This document shows positions 46,365 to 60,153 of a DNA stretch of 64,000 nt, in pieces (within the stretch, counting starts at the first letter, position 1; each line of letters starts with the position of its first letter). The notes below the pieces were generated by a model. That model was given only the letters and a program-made list of their open reading frames with translations. It was not told where the DNA came from and ran no database searches. The position numbers and the translations under genes were made by a program. Origin of the DNA: Schistosoma haematobium (taxonomy: Eukaryota > Platyhelminthes > Trematoda > Strigeidida > Schistosomatidae); NCBI RefSeq assembly GCF_000699445.3, contig NC_067195.1:62781591-62845590 (forward strand), written 5' to 3'.

Positions 46365-48218
46365 TTGGTGAGCCCAACTAAAGAAGCGCAACCTATTATT
46401 GCTAATCCTTGGATCCACCTTAACCTTCTCAATCGATTTTTGTTTGTGTAAACCCATTATTCTAATAGTCCTCTGATTAATGCTTACATGCATTATCGTA
46501 ATGTTATATTGATTAGTACTCATAACATACTAACTCAATCGATACTAATAACCGGTTATCCATATCAATTAGCTTCGATGGTTCATTAACAAGCTTTAAT
46601 AGCATTTACATGCTTCTGCGGAATAAACTTGTTTAAACATCTAGCTCTATCTAAAAATATTGTGAATATACATCGACTAACAATGCAATCAAGGACTAGA
46701 TAGTTATCTGGATCTAATTCTTATTGTTCCTTCACTTAACACCTCATCCTGTTTTTAAACTATGCACTATCCTGTAATATCTTTCTTCTGACCACTGCCT
46801 GCCTAATTTCATATTTTCGAGTTTCATTGCCAAACAACAAGGATGACACTTCTCCAAAAACACACGATGGCTCGTTCAATAACAACCACACAATTATCTG
46901 GATTCATTCGATTGTTCTGATCCGAGCAAGTGGCAAAAACGTCAACGGCATCAAGCACCCTGGAAGTGATTGCCATACTGCATGTTTTATTCTGGATACT
47001 TTGGATCATTACTACTCCTCACGAATGACGTTATATATGTCGTCCACTGAATAATATAATTTTCAAAAATAATCCAGGCGAGTTTAACTAATTTACTGGA
47101 CGATTTTTTTGTACTTAACATGTATATGTTTTCCAGTTGCTTGTGCCATATATTTGTAAGTGTTTTTAGGCTAAATGCAGGAATTTCTCATGGAAAGTTT
47201 AGAACGCATCATATTCCTGCCTGAAGTTTCACAAACATCAATGTCGAATTTACCCCAACACTGACTAAGGTTCAAGCCATTATCATAGACATGAGTTGGG
47301 AGTGTACTCCCCTGGTTACAACTTATGTTCTCCCTGATAATCACATGAGCATCACTCACTATTAATCATCTTGTAAAAACTTATTTAGCCAAATACATCT
47401 TGCAGCACCACATCACTTCATAATATGACACAGGCCTAACTGATTTTAATAACTTATAACCACTATATCTCAATTAAATCGTATTCCGCCTTATGATAAA
47501 CTGCATACTTGCAACTAACTTGTATGCCCAATCAGCCAGCAAGTATAAATATAAATAAATAGTCTGCCGCAGATCAGAACATTGAGTCCAGAGCATGTCT
47601 CTTACGAATACACTCATGTTTAACGATTTGTTCCTAGCTATCTGTCCAAAATTCATATAGTTATCACTCATGTATTTAAATTTTATTTTGATAACCATTC
47701 ATGTGTATTAGTAGTATTACTAAATTCTATCATGGTCAAGTAAAAATGAGGTTGAGAAAATCTCCACGTAACTAAATAAACCGTATCAAACTAACTAGAA
47801 CACTAGTTGGAATTCTTCTCCACGGTATACTTTTGTTCCTTCAGTTAGCCTACTAATACAGATGCAATTGGAATTCAACTCATGTGGACAACTTACCGGC
47901 ATAATCGTTATTTGATTTCATAATTTAAACCAAAACTAATATCAATATTAACATTTCTACAATATTCATTACTTTAACATTTCTAAACACAAAATACTTA
48001 CTACCTATACGTTAAGTTATTAGCCAACATCTATTAACACGCATCGTTTTATTATTATTATTATTATTGTAATCCCATTTTTTATAGCTCAAATAATGTT
48101 CACCCAAATTTTCATTTCAAGCATGTTAAGCATGAAAGCAGATATTTTAAAATTATTACATGTATTTCCCGACCAGATGCTGCCGCCTTCTTTTGATTTA
48201 TCTTTCAGCTTACTAATA

Positions 48219-48253
48219 CCCGGAGGATTCTTATTATCCTTGGTAACCTCCGG
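48219..48253. other. GC-rich hairpin near the end of array unit 1
   Basis: CCGGAGG (48220-48226) and CCTCCGG (48247-48253) form a perfect 7-bp stem with a 20-nt loop. GCGCGCGACG follows, the only GC-rich spot in the unit. The same hairpin recurs in each complete unit. Confidence 0.6.
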
Positions 48254-48323
48254 CGCGCGACGATCCCATCCAATTTGTTATCGAACCAACATCACGTTGA
48301 TTCTGGTGGGAGAGTAGTGTACT

Positions 48324-50690
48324 GGCATTGGACCATAACCACATAATCTTCAAAGCTGAACACAAGACTACTCAGAAAATAGATATTCAATATTTAACGC
48401 GGAGAAATACCTAACGATGGAGAAGGCGCGAATTAGGAGTTGAATCTACTGGAGTTGATCGAGTGGCATGGCTTGGCCATGCAGGCGTGGCCTCTGCTGA
48501 ATGTTACCTTATATCTTCTATTCATATTAAATATATTGTTCTTTCTCTAGCCTAACCTTGTTCTACATCATGTATTGGTAATTGATACGATACAGTGAGT
48601 TGGTGTAGTCGATGGTGTGACATCCACGTAAGATCTTATAGATTAGGCAGTTATATCATGACGAATCTACAAATTTAGGATTAGGTCTATTATTAGAGCA
48701 GTGCTAATATCGTAGTAGACCATAATTCTACATTGGTGAGCCCAACTAAAGAAGCGCAACCTATTATTGCTAATCCTTGGATCCACCTTAACCTTCTCAA
48801 TCGATTTTTGTTTGTGTAAACCCATTATTCTAATAGTCCTCTGATTAATGCTTACATGCATTATCGTAATGTTATATTGATTAGTACTCATAACATACTA
48901 ACTCAATCGATACTAATAACCGGTTATCCATATCAATTAGCTTCGATGGTTCATTAACAAGCTTTAATAGCATTTACATGCTTCTGCGGAATAAACTTGT
49001 TTAAACATCTAGCTCTATCTAAAAATATTGTGAATATACATCGACTAACAATGCAATCAAGGACTAGATAGTTATCTGGATCTAATTCTTATTGTTCCTT
49101 CACTTAACACCTCATCCTGTTTTTAAACTATGCACTATCCTGTAATATCTTTCTTCTGACCACTGCCTGCCTAATTTCATATTTTCGAGTTTCATTGCCA
49201 AACAACAAGGATGACACTTCTCCAAAAACACACGATGGCTCGTTCAATAACAACCACACAATTATCTGGATTCATTCGATTGTTCTGATCCGAGCAAGTG
49301 GCAAAAACGTCAACGGCATCAAGCACCCTGGAAGTGATTGCCATACTGCATGTTTTATTCTGGATACTTTGGATCATTACTACTCCTCACGAATGACGTT
49401 ATATATGTCGTCCACTGAATAATATAATTTTCAAAAATAATCCAGGCGAGTTTAACTAATTTACTGGACGATTTTTTTTGTACTTAACATGTATATGTTT
49501 TCCAGTTGCTTGTGCCATATATTTGTAAGTGTCTTTAGGCTAAATGCAGGAATTTCTCATGGAAAGTTTAGAACGCATCATATTCCTGCCTGAAGTTTCA
49601 CAAACATCAATGTCGAATTTACCCCAACACTGACTAAGGTTCAAGCCATTATCATAGACATGAGTTGGGAGTGTACTCCCCCTGGTTACAACTTATGTTC
49701 TCCCTGATAATCACATGAGCATCACTCACTATTAATCATCTTGTAAAAACTTATTTAGCCAAATACATCTTGCAGCACCACATCACTTCATAATATGACA
49801 CAGGCCTAACTGATTTTAATAACTTATAACCACTATATCTCAATTAAATCGTATTCCGCCTTATGATAAACTGCATACTTGCAACTAACTTGTATGCCCA
49901 ATCAGCCAGCAAGTATAAATATAAATAAATAGTCTGCCGCAGATCAGAACATTGAGTCCAGAGCATGTCTCTTACGAATACACTCATGTTTAACGATTTG
50001 TTCCTAGCTATCTGTCCAAAATTCATATAGTTATCACTCATGTATTTAAATTTTATTTTGATAACCATTCATGTGTATTAGTAGTATTACTAAATTCTAT
50101 CATGGTCAAGTAAAAATGAGGTTGAGAAAATCTCCACGTAACTAAATAAACCGTATCAAACTAACTAGAACACTAGTTGGAATTCTTCTCCACGGTATAC
50201 TTTTGTTCCTTCAGTTAGCCTACTAATACAGATGCAATTGGAATTCAACTCATGTGGACAACTTACCGGCATAATCGTTATTTGATTTCATAATTTAAAC
50301 CAAAACTAATATCAATATTAACATTTCTACAATATTCATTACTTTAACATTTCTAAACACAAAATACTTACTACCTATACGTTAAGTTATTAACCAACAT
50401 CTATTAACACGCATCGTTTTATTATTATTATTATTGTAATCCCATTTTTTATAGCTCAAATAATGTTCACCCAAATTTTCATTTCAAGCATGTTAAGCAT
50501 GAAAGCAGATATTTTAAAATTATTACATGTATTTCCCGACCAGATGCTGCCGCCTTCTTTTGATTTATCTTTCAGCTTACTAATACCCGGAGGATTCTTA
50601 TTATCCTTGGTAACCTCCGGCGCGCGACGATCCCATCCAATTTGTTATCGAACCAACATCACGTTGATTCTGGTGGGAGAGTAGTGTACT
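48324..50690. repeat. Array unit 2
   Basis: Five C at 49678-49682 (four in units 1 and 4-8) and eight T in the ACGATTTTTTTTG run near 49472 (seven elsewhere). Shares CTTCATAATATG with unit 1. Confidence 0.95.
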
Positions 50691-53056
50691 GGCATTGGAC
50701 CATAACCACATAATCTTCAAAGCTGAACACAAGACTACTCAGAAAATAGATATTCAATATTTAACGCGGAGAAATACCTAACGATGGAGAAGGCGCGAAT
50801 TAGGAGTTGAATCTACTGGAGTTGATCGAGTGGCATGGCTTGGCCATGCAGGCGTGGCCTCTGCTGAATGTTACCTTATATCTTCTATTCATATTAAATA
50901 TATTGTTCTTTCTCTAGCCTAACCTTGTTCTACATCATGTATTGGTAATTGATACGATACAGTGAGTTGGTGTAGTCGATGGTGTGACATCCACGTAAGA
51001 TCTTATAGATTAGGCAGTTATATCATGACGAATCTACAAATTTAGGATTAGGTCTATTATTAGAGCAGTGCTAATATCGTAGTAGACCATAATTCTACAT
51101 TGGTGAGCCCAACTAAAGAAGCGCAACCTATTATTGCTAATCCTTGGATCCACCTTAACCTTCTCAATCGATTTTTGTTTGTGTAAACCCATTATTCTAA
51201 TAGTCCTCTGATTAATGCTTACATGCATTATCGTAATGTTATATTGATTAGTACTCATAACATACTAACTCAATCGATACTAATAACCGGTTATCCATAT
51301 CAATTAGCTTCGATGGTTCATTAACAAGCTTTAATAGCATTTACATGCTTCTGCGGAATAAACTTGTTTAAACATCTAGCTCTATCTAAAAATATTGTGA
51401 ATATACATCGACTAACAATGCAATCAAGGACTAGATAGTTATCTGGATCTAATTCTTATTGTTCCTTCACTTAACACCTCATCCTGTTTTTAAACTATGC
51501 ACTATCCTGTAATATCTTTCTTCTGACCACTGCCTGCCTAATTTCATATTTTCGAGTTTCATTGCCAAACAACAAGGATGACACTTCTCCAAAAACACAC
51601 GATGGCTCGTTCAATAACAACCACACAATTATCTGGATTCATTCGATTGTTCTGATCCGAGCAAGTGGCAAAAACGTCAACGGCATCAAGCACCCTGGAA
51701 GTGATTGCCATACTGCATGTTTTATTCTGGATACTTTGGATCATTACTACTCCTCACGAATGACGTTATATATGTCGTCCACTGAATAATATAATTTTCA
51801 AAAATAATCCAGGCGAGTTTAACTAATTTACTGGACGATTTTTTTGTACTTAACATGTATATGTTTTCCAGTTGCTTGTGCCATATATTTGTAAGTGTCT
51901 TTAGGCTAAATGCAGGAATTTCTCATGGAAAGTTTAGAACGCATCATATTCCTGCCTGAAGTTTCACAAACATCAATGTCGAATTTACCCCAACACTGAC
52001 TAAGGTTCAAGCCATTATCATAGACATGAGTTGGGAGTGTACTCCCCCTGGTTACAACTTATGTTCTCCCTGATAATCACATGAGCATCACTCACTATTA
52101 ATCATCTTGTAAAAACTTATTTAGCCAAATACATCTTGCAGCACCACATCACTTCGTAATATGACACAGGCCTAACTGATTTTAATAACTTATAACCACT
52201 ATATCTCAATTAAATCGTATTCCGCCTTATGATAAACTGCATACTTGCAACTAACTTGTATGCCCAATCAGCCAGCAAGTATAAATATAAATAAATAGTC
52301 TGCCGCAGATCAGAACATTGAGTCCAGAGCATGTCTCTTACGAATACACTCATGTTTAACGATTTGTTCCTAGCTATCTGTCCAAAATTCATATAGTTAT
52401 CACTCATGTATTTAAATTTTATTTTGATAACCATTCATGTGTATTAGTAGTATTACTAAATTCTATCATGGTCAAGTAAAAATGAGGTTGAGAAAATCTC
52501 CACGTAACTAAATAAACCGTATCAAACTAACTAGAACACTAGTTGGAATTCTTCTCCACGGTATACTTTTGTTCCTTCAGTTAGCCTACTAATACAGATG
52601 CAATTGGAATTCAACTCATGTGGACAACTTACCGGCATAATCGTTATTTGATTTCATAATTTAAACCAAAACTAATATCAATATTAACATTTCTACAATA
52701 TTCATTACTTTAACATTTCTAAACACAAAATACTTACTACCTATACGTTAAGTTATTAACCAACATCTATTAACACGCATCGTTTTATTATTATTATTAT
52801 TGTAATCCCATTTTTTATAGCTCAAATAATGTTCACCCAAATTTTCATTTCAAGCATGTTAAGCATGAAAGCAGATATTTTAAAATTATTACATGTATTT
52901 CCCGACCAGATGCTGCCGCCTTCTTTTGATTTATCTTTCAGCTTACTAATACCCGGAGGATTCTTATTATCCTTGGTAACCTCCGGCGCGCGACGATCCC
53001 ATCCAATTTGTTATCGAACCAACATCACGTTGATTCTGGTGGGAGAGTAGTGTACT
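50691..53056. repeat. Array unit 3
   Basis: Has the extra C seen in unit 2 (run ending near 52048) but CTTCGTAATATG as in units 4-8, so it is intermediate between the two sides of the array. Confidence 0.95.
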
Positions 53057-55422
53057 GGCATTGGACCATAACCACATAATCTTCAAAGCTGAACACAAGA
53101 CTACTCAGAAAATAGATATTCAATATTTAACGCGGAGAAATACCTAACGATGGAGAAGGCGCGAATTAGGAGTTGAATCTACTGGAGTTGATCGAGTGGC
53201 ATGGCTTGGCCATGCAGGCGTGGCCTCTGCTGAATGTTACCTTATATCTTCTATTCATATTAAATATATTGTTCTTTCTCTAGCCTAACCTTGTTCTACA
53301 TCATGTATTGGTAATTGATACGATACAGTGAGTTGGTGTAGTCGATGGTGTGACATCCACGTAAGATCTTATAGATTAGGCAGTTATATCATGACGAATC
53401 TACAAATTTAGGATTAGGTCTATTATTAGAGCAGTGCTAATATCGTAGTAGACCATAATTCTACATTGGTGAGCCCAACTAAAGAAGCGCAACCTATTAT
53501 TGCTAATCCTTGGATCCACCTTAACCTTCTCAATCGATTTTTGTTTGTGTAAACCCATTATTCTAATAGTCCTCTGATTAATGCTTACATGCATTATCGT
53601 AATGTTATATTGATTAGTACTCATAACATACTAACTCAATCGATACTAATAACCGGTTATCCATATCAATTAGCTTCGATGGTTCATTAACAAGCTTTAA
53701 TAGCATTTACATGCTTCTGCGGAATAAACTTGTTTAAACATCTAGCTCTATCTAAAAATATTGTGAATATACATCGACTAACAATGCAATCAAGGACTAG
53801 ATAGTTATCTGGATCTAATTCTTATTGTTCCTTCACTTAACACCTCATCCTGTTTTTAAACTATGCACTATCCTGTAATATCTTTCTTCTGACCACTGCC
53901 TGCCTAATTTCATATTTTCGAGTTTCATTGCCAAACAACAAGGATGACACTTCTCCAAAAACACACGATGGCTCGTTCAATAACAACCACACAATTATCT
54001 GGATTCATTCGATTGTTCTGATCCGAGCAAGTGGCAAAAACGTCAACGGCATCAAGCACCCTGGAAGTGATTGCCATACTGCATGTTTTATTCTGGATAC
54101 TTTGGATCATTACTACTCCTCACGAATGACGTTATATATGTCGTCCACTGAATAATATAATTTTCAAAAATAATCCAGGCGAGTTTAACTAATTTACTGG
54201 ACGATTTTTTTGTACTTAACATGTATATGTTTTCCAGTTGCTTGTGCCATATATTTGTAAGTGTCTTTAGGCTAAATGCAGGAATTTCTCATGGAAAGTT
54301 TAGAACGCATCATATTCCTGCCTGAAGTTTCACAAACATCAATGTCGAATTTACCCCAACACTGACTAAGGTTCAAGCCATTATCATAGACATGAGTTGG
54401 GAGTGTACTCCCCTGGTTACAACTTATGTTCTCCCTGATAATCACATGAGCATCACTCACTATTAATCATCTTGTAAAAACTTATTTAGCCAAATACATC
54501 TTGCAGCACCACATCACTTCGTAATATGACACAGGCCTAACTGATTTTAATAACTTATAACCACTATATCTCAATTAAATCGTATTCCGCCTTATGATAA
54601 ACTGCATACTTGCAACTAACTTGTATGCCCAATCAGCCAGCAAGTATAAATATAAATAAATAGTCTGCCGCAGATCAGAACATTGAGTCCAGAGCATGTC
54701 TCTTACGAATACACTCATGTTTAACGATTTGTTCCTAGCTATCTGTCCAAAATTCATATAGTTATCACTCATGTATTTAAATTTTATTTTGATAACCATT
54801 CATGTGTATTAGTAGTATTACTAAATTCTATCATGGTCAAGTAAAAATGAGGTTGAGAAAATCTCCACGTAACTAAATAAACCGTATCAAACTAACTAGA
54901 ACACTAGTTGGAATTCTTCTCCACGGTATACTTTTGTTCCTTCAGTTAGCCTACTAATACAGATGCAATTGGAATTCAACTCATGTGGACAACTTACCGG
55001 CATAATCGTTATTTGATTTCATAATTTAAACCAAAACTAATATCAATATTAACATTTCTACAATATTCATTACTTTAACATTTCTAAACACAAAATACTT
55101 ACTACCTATACGTTAAGTTATTAACCAACATCTATTAACACGCATCGTTTTATTATTATTATTATTGTAATCCCATTTTTTATAGCTCAAATAATGTTCA
55201 CCCAAATTTTCATTTCAAGCATGTTAAGCATGAAAGCAGATATTTTAAAATTATTACATGTATTTCCCGACCAGATGCTGCCGCCTTCTTTTTGATTTAT
55301 CTTTCAGCTTACTAATACCCGGAGGATTCTTATTATCCTTGGTAACCTCCGGCGCGCGACGATCCCATCCAATTTGTTATCGAACCAACATCACGTTGAT
55401 TCTGGTGGGAGAGTAGTGTACT
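53057..55422. repeat. Array unit 4
   Basis: Carries TTCTTTTTGATTT (one extra T) near 55290, shared with units 6 and 7. Confidence 0.95.
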
Positions 55423-57787
55423 GGCATTGGACCATAACCACATAATCTTCAAAGCTGAACACAAGACTACTCAGAAAATAGATATTCAATATTTAACGCG
55501 GAGAAATACCTAACGATGGAGAAGGCGCGAATTAGGAGTTGAATCTACTGGAGTTGATCGAGTGGCATGGCTTGGCCATGCAGGCGTGGCCTCTGCTGAA
55601 TGTTACCTTATATCTTCTATTCATATTAAATATATTGTTCTTTCTCTAGCCTAACCTTGTTCTACATCATGTATTGGTAATTGATACGATACAGTGAGTT
55701 GGTGTAGTCGATGGTGTGACATCCACGTAAGATCTTATAGATTAGGCAGTTATATCATGACGAATCTACAAATTTAGGATTAGGTCTATTATTAGAGCAG
55801 TGCTAATATCGTAGTAGACCATAATTCTACATTGGTGAGCCCAACTAAAGAAGCGCAACCTATTATTGCTAATCCTTGGATCCACCTTAACCTTCTCAAT
55901 CGATTTTTGTTTGTGTAAACCCATTATTCTAATAGTCCTCTGATTAATGCTTACATGCATTATCGTAATGTTATATTGATTAGTACTCATAACATACTAA
56001 CTCAATCGATACTAATAACCGGTTATCCATATCAATTAGCTTCGATGGTTCATTAACAAGCTTTAATAGCATTTACATGCTTCTGCGGAATAAACTTGTT
56101 TAAACATCTAGCTCTATCTAAAAATATTGTGAATATACATCGACTAACAATGCAATCAAGGACTAGATAGTTATCTGGATCTAATTCTTATTGTTCCTTC
56201 ACTTGACACCTCATCCTGTTTTTAAACTATGCACTATCCTGTAATATCTTTCTTCTGACCACTGCCTGCCTAATTTCATATTTTCGAGTTTCATTGCCAA
56301 ACAACAAGGATGACACTTCTCCAAAAACACACGATGGCTCGTTCAATAACAACCACACAATTATCTGGATTCATTCGATTGTTCTGATCCGAGCAAGTGG
56401 CAAAAACGTCAACGGCATCAAGCACCCTGGAAGTGATTGCCATACTGCATGTTTTATTCTGGATACTTTGGATCATTACTACTCCTCACGAATGACGTTA
56501 TATATGTCGTCCACTGAATAATATAATTTTCAAAAATAATCCAGGCGAGTTTAACTAATTTACTGGACGATTTTTTTGTACTTAACATGTATATGTTTTC
56601 CAGTTGCTTGTGCCATATATTTGTAAGTGTCTTTAGGCTAAATGCAGGAATTTCTCATGGAAAGTTTAGAACGCATCATATTCCTGCCTGAAGTTTCACA
56701 AACATCAATGTCGAATTTACCCCAACACTGACTAAGGTTCAAGCCATTATCATAGACATGAGTTGGGAGTGTACTCCCCTGGTTACAACTTATGTTCTCC
56801 CTGATAATCACATGAGCATCACTCACTATTAATCATCTTGTAAAAACTTATTTAGCCAAATACATCTTGCAGCACCACATCACTTCGTAATATGACACAG
56901 GCCTAACTGATTTTAATAACTTATAACCACTATATCTCAATTAAATCGTATTCCGCCTTATGATAAACTGCATACTTGCAACTAACTTGTATGCCCAATC
57001 AGCCAGCAAGTATAAATATAAATAAATAGTCTGCCGCAGATCAGAACATTGAGTCCAGAGCATGTCTCTTACGAATACACTCATGTTTAACGATTTGTTC
57101 CTAGCTATCTGTCCAAAATTCATATAGTTATCACTCATGTATTTAAATTTTATTTTGATAACCATTCATGTGTATTAGTAGTATTACTAAATTCTATCAT
57201 GGTCAAGTAAAAATGAGGTTGAGAAAATCTCCACGTAACTAAATAAACCGTATCAAACTAACTAGAACACTAGTTGGAATTCTTCTCCACGGTATACTTT
57301 TGTTCCTTCAGTTAGCCTACTAATACAGATGCAATTGGAATTCAACTCATGTGGACAACTTACCGGCATAATCGTTATTTGATTTCATAATTTAAACCAA
57401 AACTAATATCAATATTAACATTTCTACAATATTCATTACTTTAACATTTCTAAACACAAAATACTTACTACCTATACGTTAAGTTATTAACCAACATCTA
57501 TTAACACGCATCGTTTTATTATTATTATTATTGTAATCCCATTTTTTATAGCTCAAATAATGTTCACCCAAATTTTCATTTCAAGCATGTTAAGCATGAA
57601 AGCAGATATTTTAAAATTATTACATGTATTTCCCGACCAGATGCTGCCGCCTTCTTTTGATTTATCTTTCAGCTTACTAATACCCGGAGGATTCTTATTA
57701 TCCTTGGTAACCTCCGGCGCGCGACGATCCCATCCAATTTGTTATCGAACCAACATCACGTTGATTCTGGTGGGAGAGTAGTGTACT
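55423..57787. repeat. Array unit 5
   Basis: Has CACTTGACACC (G at 56205), shared only with unit 8; four-T TTCTTTTGATTT near 57652. Confidence 0.95.
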
Positions 57788-60153
57788 GGCATTGGACCAT
57801 AACCACATAATCTTCAAAGCTGAACACAAGACTACTCAGAAAATAGATATTCAATATTTAACGCGGAGAAATACCTAACGATGGAGAAGGCGCGAATTAG
57901 GAGTTGAATCTACTGGAGTTGATCGAGTGGCATGGCTTGGCCATGCAGGCGTGGCCTCTGCTGAATGTTACCTTATATCTTCTATTCATATTAAATATAT
58001 TGTTCTTTCTCTAGCCTAACCTTGTTCTACATCATGTATTGGTAATTGATACGATACAGTGAGTTGGTGTAGTCGATGGTGTGACATCCACGTAAGATCT
58101 TATAGATTAGGCAGTTATATCATGACGAATCTACAAATTTAGGATTAGGTCTATTATTAGAGCAGTGCTAATATCGTAGTAGACCATAATTCTACATTGG
58201 TGAGCCCAACTAAAGAAGCGCAACCTATTATTGCTAATCCTTGGATCCACCTTAACCTTCTCAATCGATTTTTGTTTGTGTAAACCCATTATTCTAATAG
58301 TCCTCTGATTAATGCTTACATGCATTATCGTAATGTTATATTGATTAGTACTCATAACATACTAACTCAATCGATACTAATAACCGGTTATCCATATCAA
58401 TTAGCTTCGATGGTTCATTAACAAGCTTTAATAGCATTTACATGCTTCTGCGGAATAAACTTGTTTAAACATCTAGCTCTATCTAAAAATATTGTGAATA
58501 TACATCGACTAACAATGCAATCAAGGACTAGATAGTTATCTGGATCTAATTCTTATTGTTCCTTCACTTAACACCTCATCCTGTTTTTAAACTATGCACT
58601 ATCCTGTAATATCTTTCTTCTGACCACTGCCTGCCTAATTTCATATTTTCGAGTTTCATTGCCAAACAACAAGGATGACACTTCTCCAAAAACACACGAT
58701 GGCTCGTTCAATAACAACCACACAATTATCTGGATTCATTCGATTGTTCTGATCCGAGCAAGTGGCAAAAACGTCAACGGCATCAAGCACCCTGGAAGTG
58801 ATTGCCATACTGCATGTTTTATTCTGGATACTTTGGATCATTACTACTCCTCACGAATGACGTTATATATGTCGTCCACTGAATAATATAATTTTCAAAA
58901 ATAATCCAGGCGAGTTTAACTAATTTACTGGACGATTTTTTTGTACTTAACATGTATATGTTTTCCAGTTGCTTGTGCCATATATTTGTAAGTGTCTTTA
59001 GGCTAAATGCAGGAATTTCTCATGGAAAGTTTAGAACGCATCATATTCCTGCCTGAAGTTTCACAAACATCAATGTCGAATTTACCCCAACACTGACTAA
59101 GGTTCAAGCCATTATCATAGACATGAGTTGGGAGTGTACTCCCCTGGTTACAACTTATGTTCTCCCTGATAATCACATGAGCATCACTCACTATTAATCA
59201 TCTTGTAAAAACTTATTTAGCCAAATACATCTTGCAGCACCACATCACTTCGTAATATGACACAGGCCTAACTGATTTTAATAACTTATAACCACTATAT
59301 CTCAATTAAATCGTATTCCGCCTTATGATAAACTGCATACTTGCAACTAACTTGTATGCCCAATCAGCCAGCAAGTATAAATATAAATAAATAGTCTGCC
59401 GCAGATCAGAACATTGAGTCCAGAGCATGTCTCTTACGAATACACTCATGTTTAACGATTTGTTCCTAGCTATCTGTCCAAAATTCATATAGTTATCACT
59501 CATGTATTTAAATTTTATTTTGATAACCATTCATGTGTATTAGTAGTATTACTAAATTCTATCATGGTCAAGTAAAAATGAGGTTGAGAAAATCTCCACG
59601 TAACTAAATAAACCGTATCAAACTAACTAGAACACTAGTTGGAATTCTTCTCCACGGTATACTTTTGTTCCTTCAGTTAGCCTACTAATACAGATGCAAT
59701 TGGAATTCAACTCATGTGGACAACTTACCGGCATAATCGTTATTTGATTTCATAATTTAAACCAAAACTAATATCAATATTAACATTTCTACAATATTCA
59801 TTACTTTAACATTTCTAAACACAAAATACTTACTACCTATACGTTAAGTTATTAACCAACATCTATTAACACGCATCGTTTTATTATTATTATTATTGTA
59901 ATCCCATTTTTTATAGCTCAAATAATGTTCACCCAAATTTTCATTTCAAGCATGTTAAGCATGAAAGCAGATATTTTAAAATTATTACATGTATTTCCCG
60001 ACCAGATGCTGCCGCCTTCTTTTTGATTTATCTTTCAGCTTACTAATACCCGGAGGATTCTTATTATCCTTGGTAACCTCCGGCGCGCGACGATCCCATC
60101 CAATTTGTTATCGAACCAACATCACGTTGATTCTGGTGGGAGAGTAGTGTACT
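57788..60153. repeat. Array unit 6
   Basis: Extra T in the CTTCTTTTTGA run near 60020; A at the unit 5/8 variant site. Confidence 0.95.

Larger units (their letters stand above)
45956..48323. repeat. Array unit 1 (edge copy, most divergent)
   Basis: Private differences from all other units: TATTGATAATTG (others GGTAATTG), GTGTTTTTAGG (others GTGTCTTTAGG), ATTAGCCAAC (others ATTAACCAAC), and six ATT triplets instead of five near 48048. Confidence 0.9.

Noticed and set aside
46824..47054. Overlapping sense and antisense open frames of 61 and 75 codons repeated in all array units
   Set aside because: Conserved only because the units are near identical; no domain, and other frames in the unit are broken by indels.
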